The notes: a model not told the origin generated them from the sequence alone. 10,668 nucleotides of DNA from Bryobacteraceae bacterium (GCA_947456995.1 CANGVB010000066.1:1-10668); one strand, 5' to 3'; positions 1 through 7,894 are shown, numbered from the stretch's first letter. Program-made: numbers and translations.

Positions 1-1
1 C

Positions 2-292
2 GGCAAGGAAATCTATGATGTAATCCGCTGGTTTGGCTCGCGGGGCAAGATCTTCAATGTCCACTTCCGTAACATCCAGGGCGGCTTTCTTGACTTTCGG
101 GAAGTTCACCCCGACGAAGGTGATGTAGACATGATTAAGGCGGCACGCACATACAAAGAAGTAGGGTATAGCGGCATGCTGATGCCGGATCACGTGCCGA
201 AAATCGAAGGAGATACAGGCGGCAGGCAGGCCTTCGCATTCGCATTCGGATACATTCGGGCAATATTGCAGATGCTGGAGTCTGAAGCTTAG
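2..292 (+). CDS. uxuA: Mannonate dehydratase, C-terminal part (5' end outside window)
   Basis: This is the last 96 residues of a TIM-barrel mannonate dehydratase, which removes water from D-mannonate to give 2-keto-3-deoxygluconate in cytoplasmic hexuronate (glucuronate) breakdown. The fragment shows the family's FNVHFRNI segment (fragment residues 18-25), an HPDEGDVDM stretch (36-44), and MPDH (61-64) before a GDTGGRQAF loop. In this family the PDH histidine and the HFRN strand line the metal and substrate site. The part after MPDH, with [10 protein letters not shown] and an AFGYIRA helix, resembles the form found in Acidobacteria and Bacteroidetes more than the E. coli form, where PDHG is followed by a GYGLYGRAL-type end. 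The reading frame is open from the window edge to a TAG stop. A zinc-ribbon gene follows after 38 bases on the same strand. The family call is firm; the gene symbol is by homology only. Confidence 0.88.
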   Translation, partial: GKEIYDVIRWFGSRGKIFNVHFRNIQGGFLDFREVHPDEGDVDMIKAARTYKEVGYSGMLMPDHVPKIEGDTGGRQAFAFAFGYIRAILQMLESEA

Positions 293-319
293 GCAAGCCC
301 CCTGACGGCACGGTAACAT

Positions 320-324
320 AGGAG
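320..324 (+). promoter_or_regulatory. Ribosome binding site of the zinc-ribbon gene
   Basis: AGGAG lies 6 bases before the ATG at 331. It fixes the start there rather than at the second in-frame ATG (Met7). The upstream gene ends at 292, so the site lies in a 38-base gap, compatible with co-transcription from the mannonate dehydratase gene. Confidence 0.75.
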
Positions 325-330
325 TGACCT

Positions 331-771
331 ATGGCCCGCAAGAACACTATGGCTGTCACCTGCCCTGAATGTGACAGTAGAAACGTCCGCATGTCGCAGT
401 GGAAAAACCGCTTCGAACAGATGCTCGACCTTTTTGGCTTGCCACCCATGCGATGCCTGGATTGCGACCATAGATGGAAGCACAGCCTTTGGCGCTTTCG
501 CGAAATGTTCTACGCTCGCTGCCCACGGTGTTACCGGTTGGAACTCGTCAAGTGGGAAGAAACTTATTATCATATTCCCCGAAGCTGGAAGATCCTTACA
601 GCAATAGGCGCAAAGAAAGTTCGTTGCAAGGCCTGCCGTCATAATTTCATCAGCTTCCGCATGGTGAAGGGGACAAGGAAGTGGGATAACACAGACCCGA
701 CTGAGCCTCCCATTGTTGAAACAACCATTGAGCTGAACAAAGTCAGTTCAAAAAATGACGACCCGGCCTAA
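331..771 (+). CDS. Small double zinc-ribbon protein, function unknown
   Basis: A 146-residue basic protein with two consecutive zinc-ribbon-like modules. The first has CPEC (Cys11, Cys14) paired with CLDC (Cys42, Cys45). The second has CPRC (Cys64, Cys67) paired with CKAC (Cys99, Cys102). Each C-terminal knuckle is followed by an aromatic or basic strand (HRWKHSLWRF and HNFISFRMV), so the modules look like a duplication. There is no signal peptide or clear membrane segment, and the last 35 residues are polar and probably disordered. Similar short proteins with a CPxC...RCxxC layout are common in soil bacteria, but I know no proven role; nucleic-acid or protein binding through zinc is a guess from the fold. 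A good AGGAG site supports the start. The gene ends 5 bases before the convergent secreted-protein gene. Cys-pair assignment is read directly; zinc binding is inferred. Confidence 0.8.
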   Translation: MARKNTMAVTCPECDSRNVRMSQWKNRFEQMLDLFGLPPMRCLDCDHRWKHSLWRFREMFYARCPRCYRLELVKWEETYYHIPRSWKILTAIGAKKVRCKACRHNFISFRMVKGTRKWDNTDPTEPPIVETTIELNKVSSKNDDPA

Positions 772-776
772 CTTGC

Positions 777-1589
777 CTATTGTTTTGGCGGTTTGAATTG
801 AGCCTTGATTTCGTACATCTTGCCAGTTTGAGCAACACCAACCCGGACAATCCTTACAAACGGCTCAGCATCCTTTGCTGGCTTTCCCTTAGGGCTATAG
901 CTGATCGTGAGCGTTGCCTCCCCATTGCGAACGATCTGCCGTGAAGAGAGTTCATAACTCACATCTTCTCCAGCAGGTGTATCCATGGCCAGAATGACAG
1001 TCCCCTCCATCCCGTTCTTGAACGTGATGGTTTCAACCCTTGCCACCCCTTGGGTAAATTCAACCAGTTGCCTGTCTGGCCTTACCAGGGACATCATCTT
1101 TTTGAGGTCAGGATTCAGGTTAAATTGGCCAGTAGGAATTAGCGCTGCGGTACCTGACTGTGGATTCGATTCCATAGTGCCAAATGGAGTTGCCCGGGTC
1201 TCATTCTTTGGCTGAAACCAATACCAGGCATCGGCCTCCTCGCGCCACCAGGATTCCACGGGCTGCTTGATGTCCATCGCCCCAACGCCCATCATCGCCA
1301 TAGTCGTATCGACTAGCGTGACAACCTTTGCAGCCTTCCCATCATCAGCATAAAAAATCCGGTCAATTTTGTAGCCCTTGATCTGCTTTTTGGGCCAGGA
1401 AAAGAACGCATCTTTGCTTTCTTCAGACACGAATGCGTCGCTCTGGCGGTACTTGGCAGCGACAAAGCCATCCCAAAACTTGGACACTCTTTGTTTTAAG
1501 GCAGCCTCTCTTTCGGCAGAAATCTTGATCGGTTCCTGGGCGGAGACCAGACTGCAAGCGACAAGCAATGAGAGGGTGATGCGATTCAT
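777..1589 (-). CDS. Secreted protein of unknown function, last gene of the lpxA-efflux operon
   Basis: I do not recognise a named family. The 270-residue protein starts with a short signal peptide (MNRITLSLLVACSLVSAQ, cleavage likely after Ala17), so it should be periplasmic or exported. Residues about 25-130 form an alpha/beta region rich in Trp and Tyr (ESWWREEADAWYWFQP at 112-127), reminiscent of NTF2-like folds. Residues about 172-266 alternate beta strands (VEFTQGVARVETITF, EATLTISYSP, KMYEIKAQF) like an Ig-type or DUF1573-like beta sandwich. Both fold ideas are guesses from pattern. An in-frame ATG at 1718 exists, but it would add a tail with no signal peptide that overlaps the adaptor gene. 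The ATG at 1589 gives a clean signal peptide, with an AGGA (1601-1604) 11 bases upstream. The gene follows the adaptor gene after 46 bases on the same strand, so it probably belongs to the pump operon. Confidence 0.75.
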   Translation of the reverse strand: MNRITLSLLVACSLVSAQEPIKISAEREAALKQRVSKFWDGFVAAKYRQSDAFVSEESKDAFFSWPKKQIKGYKIDRIFYADDGKAAKVVTLVDTTMAMMGVGAMDIKQPVESWWREEADAWYWFQPKNETRATPFGTMESNPQSGTAALIPTGQFNLNPDLKKMMSLVRPDRQLVEFTQGVARVETITFKNGMEGTVILAMDTPAGEDVSYELSSRQIVRNGEATLTISYSPKGKPAKDAEPFVRIVRVGVAQTGKMYEIKAQFKPPKQ

Positions 1590-1635
1590 CTTCTTTACGA
1601 TCCTAACATTCACAGACGCGGTCGCCTCCGAAAGG

Positions 1636-2700
1636 TTAGCGACCGGAAATCTTCGTGCCCTCACGAATTTCATCCGTAGCCCGTTGGATGATTGCATCAC
1701 CAGCCGCCAGAGGTCCAACCACCTCTACAAGCTCTCCATGAACAGGCCCCTTGCGAACGTTCACGTAACGGGCAATGCCATTCTCCACTCGAATCACAAA
1801 GCTGCGCTCAGTATTCGACGTCACGGCCGTTGCAGGCACGAGCAAGGTTACCTGTCCAGCCTTAGCGGGCCATTTCACTTCCGTGTACATCCCCGGAGCC
1901 AACTTGCCGCCAGTATTGGCCACATCGAGTTCCACCGGCATCGTGCGGTTTTTTGAATCCAGCGTCCGCGAGATACGGCTCACCATTCCGGAAAAAGTCT
2001 CCCCCGGCTGTCCGCTAACACTGAAGCTGACTCGTTGCCCAGCCTTGACACTGCTGAAATTTGCCTCCGGTACAGCCACCACAACACGCAACCGGCTGAG
2101 TTGCTCCAGGCGCACAATCGCTCCTGCAGCAGGCCCGGCAAGGCTCCCGGGATGAAGCAGTCTCTCCGTCACCACCCCATCAAAAGGAGATGTCAATGTC
2201 AAAAAGCTTTCAAGATCCTGAAGTGCTCTCACCTGCGCCTCCGCAGCATTGCGCGAAAGCTGTATCGCTTCCAGCGCCGCCTGCGCAGCTCGAACAGTCT
2301 CATCTGCCAAAACCAGTTCATTGGCCGCGATCGCACCTGCCGTCTCACTTGCTTTCTTCAATCGCGCGGCAGTACTTTGAGCCGCGACAAGCCGGGCCCT
2401 TAGCTCACCGGCCTGGGCCAGCACCGAACTCGACTTCGCCTGCGCCTCGGCAATCTGGGCCGACAACTCAGGAGCAGATAACTTGCCAATCACCTGCCCT
2501 TTTCGCACAACACTCCCGCGATCCACCGCAAGACTCTCGATGTAGCCTGGCACCCTTGCAACAACAGAAGTCGCTTGAAAGGGAAGGATCTCCGCCGTAA
2601 GCGTCACGAAGCGCTCCACCGGTTTCGCCACTACCTGAACCGTCGCAAGACTCTGTGCAAGGGCACAAACAGGCACTATAAAGGCAAATAGCCACTTCAT
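1636..2700 (-). CDS. RND efflux periplasmic adaptor (membrane fusion protein)
   Basis: This 354-residue protein is the adaptor that joins the inner-membrane RND permease to the outer membrane channel in the periplasm. It has a signal peptide (MKWLFAFIVPVCALAQ, cleavage near residue 15) and no lipobox, so it is probably soluble rather than lipid-anchored. Domains in order: first half of the lipoyl/barrel-sandwich (about 45-78, VPGYIESLAVDRGSVVRKGQVIGKL); a coiled-coil hairpin (about 78-165, Ala/Glu/Gln-rich); second lipoyl half (about 167-200, LTSPFDGVVTERLLHPGSL); beta-barrel (about 205-275); membrane-proximal domain (about 285-345, LLVPATAV). The layout and length match the HlyD/AcrA-MdtA family. 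Its ATG overlaps the permease stop as ATGA, and an AGGAGG site lies 7 bases upstream inside the permease gene. The order permease then adaptor is the reverse of acrAB. The substrate cannot be told from sequence. Confidence 0.93.
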   Translation of the reverse strand: MKWLFAFIVPVCALAQSLATVQVVAKPVERFVTLTAEILPFQATSVVARVPGYIESLAVDRGSVVRKGQVIGKLSAPELSAQIAEAQAKSSSVLAQAGELRARLVAAQSTAARLKKASETAGAIAANELVLADETVRAAQAALEAIQLSRNAAEAQVRALQDLESFLTLTSPFDGVVTERLLHPGSLAGPAAGAIVRLEQLSRLRVVVAVPEANFSSVKAGQRVSFSVSGQPGETFSGMVSRISRTLDSKNRTMPVELDVANTGGKLAPGMYTEVKWPAKAGQVTLLVPATAVTSNTERSFVIRVENGIARYVNVRKGPVHGELVEVVGPLAAGDAIIQRATDEIREGTKISGR

Positions 2701-5700
2701 GCTTTAGCCTCCTTCCGGAAGATCGAATAAATTGCCGGCAAAACAAAAAGAGTTGCCAGTGTTGCCGTAACCAGTCCGCCAATCACTGCCCTCCCAAGAG
2801 GAGCAGTCTGTTCTCCACCCTCACCGAGCCCAAGTGCCATTGGCAGCATGCCGGCCAACATCGCACACGCAGTCATCAAAATGGCCCGAAGTCGCGCTCC
2901 CCCGGCGGCAGCCACGCTGCCCTCAGCTTCAGCGAAGCTCAAGTAGAGAATCGCATTCGCGATCGAAATCCCCAGCGCCATAATTGCTCCAAGATAACTT
3001 TGAATATTAAGGGTAGACCCGGTGAACCAGAGTGCCAGCAACGAACCGCATATGATTGCCGGGCTCATCAACAGCACCACAAGTGCCAGCCGAAAACTCT
3101 GAAACGCAGCCGCAAGCAATAAGAAAATACTCACCCCTGCGATCCAAAGGCCTGTTTGAAGCCCCTCAATAGTCTCCTTCAGCGGCCCAGCCTGCCCTCC
3201 AATTTGTACTGAGATTCCTCGCGGAACCTCTCCCGCCCTGCGCACTGCAGCTTCCACTTCAGGCAAGGCCCGCCCTAGTGTCAACCCTTCCAGATTCGCT
3301 GCGAGGCTAATCAGCTTCTGCCCGTTGAACCGCTCGATCACTCCCATCGTCTTGCCATTTTTCATCGTGATCAAATCGCCAGCCAGCGGCTGCGTGTTGC
3401 CTGCCTTCGAAAGCGGCAAAGAGGAAATATCGTCCCCCGACTTCACTTTATTCGGGGGCACCTCCACCTGTACCTGAAACGCGTTGCCACTGGCAGGGTC
3501 ACGCCAGTAATTCGGCTCAATAAAGCGGCTCGAACTCGTTGCCGCAATCAGACTCCGGGTCACATCCATCGTCGTCAGTCCAAACTGGGCGGCCCTGTCC
3601 CGGTTGATTTGCATCTCAAGCGTCGGATAATCGTTCGGCTGCTGGATCTGTAAATCGCGCAGGAATTTCAACTTCTTGAGCTCCACCTGGATCTTTTCGG
3701 CAAACTGATAGTCGGCCGGCAAACTCGGGCCAACCACCATCACCCGGATGGGCGTCGGGGAGCCAAAGCTCATCACCTGGCTGACGATGTCGCCGCCTTC
3801 AAACATCACCTTCAGTTGCGGCAAATCTTTCGCCAGTCGCGCCCGGATCGCCTCTTGCGCCCCATCGCGATTCACTTTCGCTGCGGGTTGAATCGACACA
3901 GTCAGGACAGCTTCATGAGGTCCAGTTGTGAAGAGATGAATCAGGTTTACGGGATAGCTCGAAGCATGGGCACCCACAAAACTCGTGGTCAAGGCAACTT
4001 TGTCTGGCCCCAGGGTCTCTTTGATTAGCTCAAGTGCCTTTAGCGCAAGAGGTTCGGTCCGCTCGATCCTGGTACCGGTTGGAGCAAATATCCGCAAACG
4101 AATCTGTTTGGCCGAAGCAACGGGAAAGATCTCAAGACCCAACTGGGGAGGAATCAGCCACAAACCTATCCCGCAAAGAACTGCGTACACAATCGCCACA
4201 CCCCACCGGAGCGAAACGATTCCACCCACTAAATTGCGATACGCAATTCGATACGCGGGCTCAGCTTGATCGGCATGAGGTCGTAGCCATTTCGCCGCAA
4301 GCACCGGCACCAGCGTGCTCGACAAAAGATAGGAGGAAATCATCGCAAATCCGACAGCGAGCGCAAGCGGAACAAACAGTTGCCGGCCAGTACCTGTCAT
4401 AAAGAATGCTGGTACAAACACGGCAAGAATCGAAATCATGCTCAATAGCCGTGGAGTTGCCGTACGCTGACAGGCAGCCACCACCGCATCATAGGTTGCC
4501 GTACCACGCTGCAACTCTGCATGGATATTTTCAATCTCGACAGTTGCTTCATCGACAAGTACACCAATCGCCAGCGTTAGTCCCGCCAGCGTCATCAGGT
4601 TGATCGTCTGCCCACAGGCCCAAAGCGCAATCACAGAACCAAGCAGCGACACTGGAATCGTCGTCAGCACTACCAGCGCCGATCGCCCGTCGCGCAGAAA
4701 CAAGAGAACCATCAATCCGGTCAGGAAAGCACCAAGTAGTCCTTCGTTCACCAGATTCTGCAACGCTGAAGCCACTGCAGGGGTCTGATCGAATTCAACG
4801 GAGACCTGCACATCTTCCGGCACGATCTTCTGAAAGCTTGGCAATGCCTCCCGAACGCGCTGCATCACTGCCAGCGTCGATGCATCAGAACGCTTTGTGA
4901 TCGGGATATAAACGGTTCGCTTGCCGTTGACATGCGCATAGGCTGTCAGAATGTCACTGCCGTTCTCAACCGTACCGATGTCCCGAAAATAAACCGGAGT
5001 GCCAGAACCCACTCTCACTGGTGTTCCTGCAAGTTCCGTCAGATCACCACCGATCGTTGCATTGGTGGATGCAATCCGCGTAAGGTCGCCTGTTCTCACT
5101 ACACCTGACGGAGCAACAACGTTGGCCTGCGAAAGCGCTCGAATTGCTTCTTCAGGAGCGATCCGGTATTGGCGCAATTTCTCTGGGTCAAGGCGCACTA
5201 GAATCGTTCTTTGAGCTCCACCGAAAGGCGGAGGCGCAGAGACTCCCGGCAAGGTGGCAAAAAGTGGACGCACGCGGTTAATGGCAAAATCTTGCATCTC
5301 CGCCGGCATCCTTGTTTGACTCGAAAACACCAGTTGCCCAATCGCGACGCTTCCAGTATCAAAGCGGGTAACAAAAGGCGGCACAGCACCAGGCGGCATA
5401 AACGCCCGCGCACGGTTCGCATACCCAACAACTTCGCTGAGTGCAGTACTCATGTTCGTTCCCGTAAAGAACGTAACCTTGATTAGAGCCGCTCCCTGTA
5501 CACTGCGTGATTCAATCTGCTTCACCCCGCTCACATAGAGCAGATGGTACTCGTAATAGTACGTTGCGAAGCCATCCATCTGCGCCGGGTCGAGGCCGCC
5601 ATAGGGCTGCGCGATGTAGATTGTGGGTTCACCAAGATCAGGGAAAATATCGATGGGCATGCGGCGCACAGCAAACCAGGCTGCAGCCAAAATCGCGATT

Positions 5701-5753
5701 ACAGCAACAAAAATCGTCGTCGGGCGGCGTAATGCAAACAGAACGAGGCGCAT
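2697..5753 (-). CDS. RND efflux transporter permease (AcrB/MMPL superfamily, divergent proton relay)
   Basis: An inner-membrane RND pump of 1018 residues, near the usual 1020-1050. It shows the classic two-fold layout: TM1 (about 9-30), a porter domain, TM2-6 (about 335-490), TM7 (about 515-540), a second porter domain, and TM8-12 (about 865-1010). N-terminal MPIDIFPDLGEPTIYI and YVSGVKQIESRSVQG are typical of the superfamily. In TM4 the proton-relay pair is Asp401-Glu402 (VLVDEATVEIEN) instead of Asp-Asp. In TM10 the position of AcrB Lys940 is Ala932 (GISIANAIL). The TM11 Arg is kept as Arg956 (RLRAILMT). It should work with the outer membrane factor encoded 3 bases upstream and the adaptor that overlaps its stop. 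The only SD-like sequence is a GGAG 12 bases from the ATG, so coupling to the upstream gene is likely. The substrate class (drug, metal, lipid or other) is not readable from the sequence. Confidence 0.94.
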   Translation of the reverse strand: MRLVLFALRRPTTIFVAVIAILAAAWFAVRRMPIDIFPDLGEPTIYIAQPYGGLDPAQMDGFATYYYEYHLLYVSGVKQIESRSVQGAALIKVTFFTGTNMSTALSEVVGYANRARAFMPPGAVPPFVTRFDTGSVAIGQLVFSSQTRMPAEMQDFAINRVRPLFATLPGVSAPPPFGGAQRTILVRLDPEKLRQYRIAPEEAIRALSQANVVAPSGVVRTGDLTRIASTNATIGGDLTELAGTPVRVGSGTPVYFRDIGTVENGSDILTAYAHVNGKRTVYIPITKRSDASTLAVMQRVREALPSFQKIVPEDVQVSVEFDQTPAVASALQNLVNEGLLGAFLTGLMVLLFLRDGRSALVVLTTIPVSLLGSVIALWACGQTINLMTLAGLTLAIGVLVDEATVEIENIHAELQRGTATYDAVVAACQRTATPRLLSMISILAVFVPAFFMTGTGRQLFVPLALAVGFAMISSYLLSSTLVPVLAAKWLRPHADQAEPAYRIAYRNLVGGIVSLRWGVAIVYAVLCGIGLWLIPPQLGLEIFPVASAKQIRLRIFAPTGTRIERTEPLALKALELIKETLGPDKVALTTSFVGAHASSYPVNLIHLFTTGPHEAVLTVSIQPAAKVNRDGAQEAIRARLAKDLPQLKVMFEGGDIVSQVMSFGSPTPIRVMVVGPSLPADYQFAEKIQVELKKLKFLRDLQIQQPNDYPTLEMQINRDRAAQFGLTTMDVTRSLIAATSSSRFIEPNYWRDPASGNAFQVQVEVPPNKVKSGDDISSLPLSKAGNTQPLAGDLITMKNGKTMGVIERFNGQKLISLAANLEGLTLGRALPEVEAAVRRAGEVPRGISVQIGGQAGPLKETIEGLQTGLWIAGVSIFLLLAAAFQSFRLALVVLLMSPAIICGSLLALWFTGSTLNIQSYLGAIMALGISIANAILYLSFAEAEGSVAAAGGARLRAILMTACAMLAGMLPMALGLGEGGEQTAPLGRAVIGGLVTATLATLFVLPAIYSIFRKEAKA
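2708..2713 (-). promoter_or_regulatory. Strong ribosome binding site of the adaptor gene
   Basis: On the minus strand AGGAGG lies 7 bases before the adaptor ATG, inside the last codons of the permease gene. It is the strongest Shine-Dalgarno site in the operon. Together with the ATGA overlap it should let the adaptor be translated both by coupling and by independent initiation, which fits the excess of adaptor over permease expected in tripartite pumps (inference). Confidence 0.8.
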
Positions 5754-5756
5754 AAG

Positions 5757-7109
5757 CTAAGGTTTCTCCGCTCTGGCCAAAAAGTCAGTCAGATCACCCT
5801 GCGCAATTGCCAGACCAAGCTGGGCACGCCAGCTCCCAAGCCTCGCCAGACTGTCATCGATTTCTGCAGCAATCAATACGCGTTCAGCATCGGCAAGCTC
5901 GGTGATCGAGCTCAGCCCGGCCTGATACCGCGCTGCTGCCTGGGCCCTGGCCTCGCGTGCCGCACCAGCCAGAGCAGGGGTATTTCCTGCGACTTGTTCG
6001 GCTGCCCCAAGTTGCACTTCCGCCTTCATTCGTTGTGTTTCAAGATCACGCAGAAGCTGCTCGTGACGAGCTTGCTCCATCCGCCCTCTCGCCGATTCAA
6101 TCTCTTTGCGCACCCGCAACCCCGGCAAATCCATCAACGAATAGGTCATCGTGAATCCAATACCCCAGTTGTAGATATTCGGCCCAAGCCCACTGGCCAA
6201 CCCTCCCGTTGTAAAGTCCGGATTGGCGCCAGTTCCCCGCGCATACATCGTTGCCTGCGTGTTGAACTTCGGATAATAGCTGCGCTGCAACACTTTCAAT
6301 CTGGCGTCAGACTCTTCCCGCGCAACACGCTGCTCCAGCAGCACGGGATGGGCATTCAAGTCACCACTCGCAGCACGTGCAGTCGGCATATCGAGAAAGT
6401 GTTGCTTCGACACCTTCACTTCCGACACAGGCAAATTCAGCAATTGCGCAAGACTCGTTTGCGCGATCTGTACCGTTGCCCTCGCCTGAATCACCTGGTT
6501 CTCAGCTGCAACTCCCTCAGCGCGGATTCGTGAGAGATCCCCGCCTGGGCGAAGTCCGCTATCTACAAGTCCTCGCACCACCACTTCAATCGCTTCCACT
6601 CTAGCTCGACCAGCCCTGGCTGATTCCAGCGCTTGCTCTGCTGCAAGCAAGGTCAGATAGGCATCAGCAGCCATAGCTGCAACTTCGAATCGCGTACGCT
6701 TGAGCCCCGCCTCAGCTCGCCTTTGCCCGGCGACACTCACGCCTACCGTCGCAGCGCGCAGTCCGAAATCAAAGGGCTCCCACGAAACAAGAAATCCAAC
6801 AGCAGTCCCCCACACATTCGTTCCAGCGTTGGCCGCCAGCGGTGGCCCTGAAATCGGCGATATCACCTGTTGCTGCAGAACCATTCCATAAACGTTGTTC
6901 CGGGTGGCCCGGTTCACTTGAGCAATTGCATCCGCCTTGGGTAGATAGGCAAGTCTTGAAAGCTGCACTCCGGCAGCAGCCGCCTTGATCTGTTCTTCAT
7001 TCACGCGAAGCGTTGGGTACTGATCCACCGCTTGTTGCACGGCCCGGGCAATCGTCATTGGCTGCGCGAAAGCGCAAGCTGCAGTGAGAACTACAATTGC
7101 AAGCCTCAT
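5757..7109 (-). CDS. TolC-family outer membrane efflux protein
   Basis: A 450-residue outer membrane factor forming the trimeric exit duct of a tripartite pump. The signal peptide is MRLAIVVLTAACAFAQ (cleavage near Ala15). Two OEP repeats follow: about 18-230 and about 245-435. Each contains long Ala/Arg/Glu-rich helices and a beta part: VGFLVSWEPFDFGLRA (104-119) with its helix VGVSVAGQRRAEAGLKRTR, and WGIGFTMTYSLMDLPGLRVRKEIESARGRMEQA (315-347). The pseudo-repeat and length are normal for the family. An in-frame ATG at 7199 would lie inside lpxA and add 30 residues without signal character. The ATG at 7109 starts the signal peptide directly and overlaps the lpxA TGA as ATGA. No good SD is seen, which fits translational coupling to lpxA. 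The permease gene starts 3 bases after its stop, so this channel is almost surely dedicated to that pump. Confidence 0.92.
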   Translation of the reverse strand: MRLAIVVLTAACAFAQPMTIARAVQQAVDQYPTLRVNEEQIKAAAAGVQLSRLAYLPKADAIAQVNRATRNNVYGMVLQQQVISPISGPPLAANAGTNVWGTAVGFLVSWEPFDFGLRAATVGVSVAGQRRAEAGLKRTRFEVAAMAADAYLTLLAAEQALESARAGRARVEAIEVVVRGLVDSGLRPGGDLSRIRAEGVAAENQVIQARATVQIAQTSLAQLLNLPVSEVKVSKQHFLDMPTARAASGDLNAHPVLLEQRVAREESDARLKVLQRSYYPKFNTQATMYARGTGANPDFTTGGLASGLGPNIYNWGIGFTMTYSLMDLPGLRVRKEIESARGRMEQARHEQLLRDLETQRMKAEVQLGAAEQVAGNTPALAGAAREARAQAAARYQAGLSSITELADAERVLIAAEIDDSLARLGSWRAQLGLAIAQGDLTDFLARAEKP

Positions 7110-7894
7110 GCTTCGCGCGCAATTCCACGCTTGCTGGCGCGAACAAACCGGGAAATATGACTGGCGAATGGATTGGAAAGTGCTTCGAGTTGCTCGCATG
7201 CTTCTTCCTTTTTGAGGGAGCTCCGGTACAGAATCTTATAACAGTGCTTCAAGATTGCAAGATCTGAAGCGCTAAACCCTGCGCGCTTCAGCCCCACCAC
7301 ATTCAATCCCTCAGCTGCCACATCAAATTTGGAATACAAGAAAAACGGAGGCAAGTCAGAATTCACGCGGGTATTTCCCCCAACCATCGCTAACCGACCG
7401 ATCCTTGAAAACTGATGCACGACAACTCCGCCAGAGATAAATGCCTGGTCCTCGACCTGCACATAACCCGCCAGCAAAGCGCAACTAGCCACCACAATGT
7501 GATTCCCCAATTGGCAGTCATGCGCGATATGCCCTGAGGTCATGATGAAATTGTGATCACCGATCACAGTAGAAGCTTCAGGCTTTGTCGCTCTTGAAAT
7601 CGTGAAGTGTTCCCTGATTTTGTTGCGGTCGCCGATCTTGAGATAACTGCGCTCACCCTTGAAGTTCTTGTCCAGAGGATCTGTGCCAAGCACCACCGAA
7701 GCACTGATTTCATTGCCTTCCCCGAGTGTTGTCCATCTTTTGATGTACACGTAAGGATCGAGAATACAGTTCTTCCCGAGCACAACATCTTGCTCAATAA
7801 TGCAAAAATCTCCGATCACGCAACCGGGTCCGATGATGGCATCGGGATGGACTCGGGCAGTAGGGGCCACACACGCCCCCGGGTCTATGGGCAT
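7106..7894 (-). CDS. lpxA: UDP-N-acetylglucosamine O-acyltransferase LpxA
   Basis: This cytoplasmic trimeric enzyme performs the first step of lipid A synthesis: it moves a 3-hydroxyacyl chain from acyl carrier protein to the 3-position of UDP-GlcNAc. The protein is 262 residues, as in E. coli. It starts with left-handed beta-helix hexapeptide repeats (VIGDFCII, VVLGKNCIL, IGDRNKIREHFTI) and ends in a helical region (about 192-262). The catalytic pair falls at His122 and His125 (GHIAHD), the same numbers as E. coli. HQF is at 160-162 and MVGG at 170-173. Gly173, the acyl-chain ruler position, matches the E. coli C14 type rather than the bulky residue of the Pseudomonas C10 enzyme. It is the first gene of the pump operon and its stop overlaps the outer membrane factor start. 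No SD is seen before the ATG, which lies 9 bases from the divergent lpxD start. Confidence 0.96.
   Translation of the reverse strand: MPIDPGACVAPTARVHPDAIIGPGCVIGDFCIIEQDVVLGKNCILDPYVYIKRWTTLGEGNEISASVVLGTDPLDKNFKGERSYLKIGDRNKIREHFTISRATKPEASTVIGDHNFIMTSGHIAHDCQLGNHIVVASCALLAGYVQVEDQAFISGGVVVHQFSRIGRLAMVGGNTRVNSDLPPFFLYSKFDVAAEGLNVVGLKRAGFSASDLAILKHCYKILYRSSLKKEEACEQLEALSNPFASHISRFVRASKRGIAREA

Noticed and set aside
772..776. Bidirectional terminator between the convergent zinc-ribbon and secreted-protein genes
   Set aside because: Only 5 bases separate the stops, and I see no stable stem-loop with flanking A/T tracts around the junction.
1590..1718. N-terminal extension of the secreted unknown protein to an ATG at 1718
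   Set aside because: It would overlap the end of the adaptor gene and put 43 basic residues in front of a clean signal peptide; the internal ATG at 1589 is the better start.
2035..2600. Two overlapping + strand open frames opposite the adaptor gene
   Set aside because: They are antisense to the conserved coiled-coil and lipoyl domains, have no SD or recognisable motif, and are best explained as shadows.
4034..4402. Open frame on the + strand inside the RND permease gene (also 5211-5486 and 3985-4269)
   Set aside because: Composition is Arg/Ser/Pro-rich with no domain pattern, and the opposite strand carries a fully conserved RND protein, so these are shadow frames.
7110..7199. N-terminal extension of the TolC-family protein to an ATG at 7199
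   Set aside because: The extra 30 residues are antisense-free but overlap lpxA out of frame, and they would bury the signal peptide; the ATGA overlap at 7109 is a normal coupled start.
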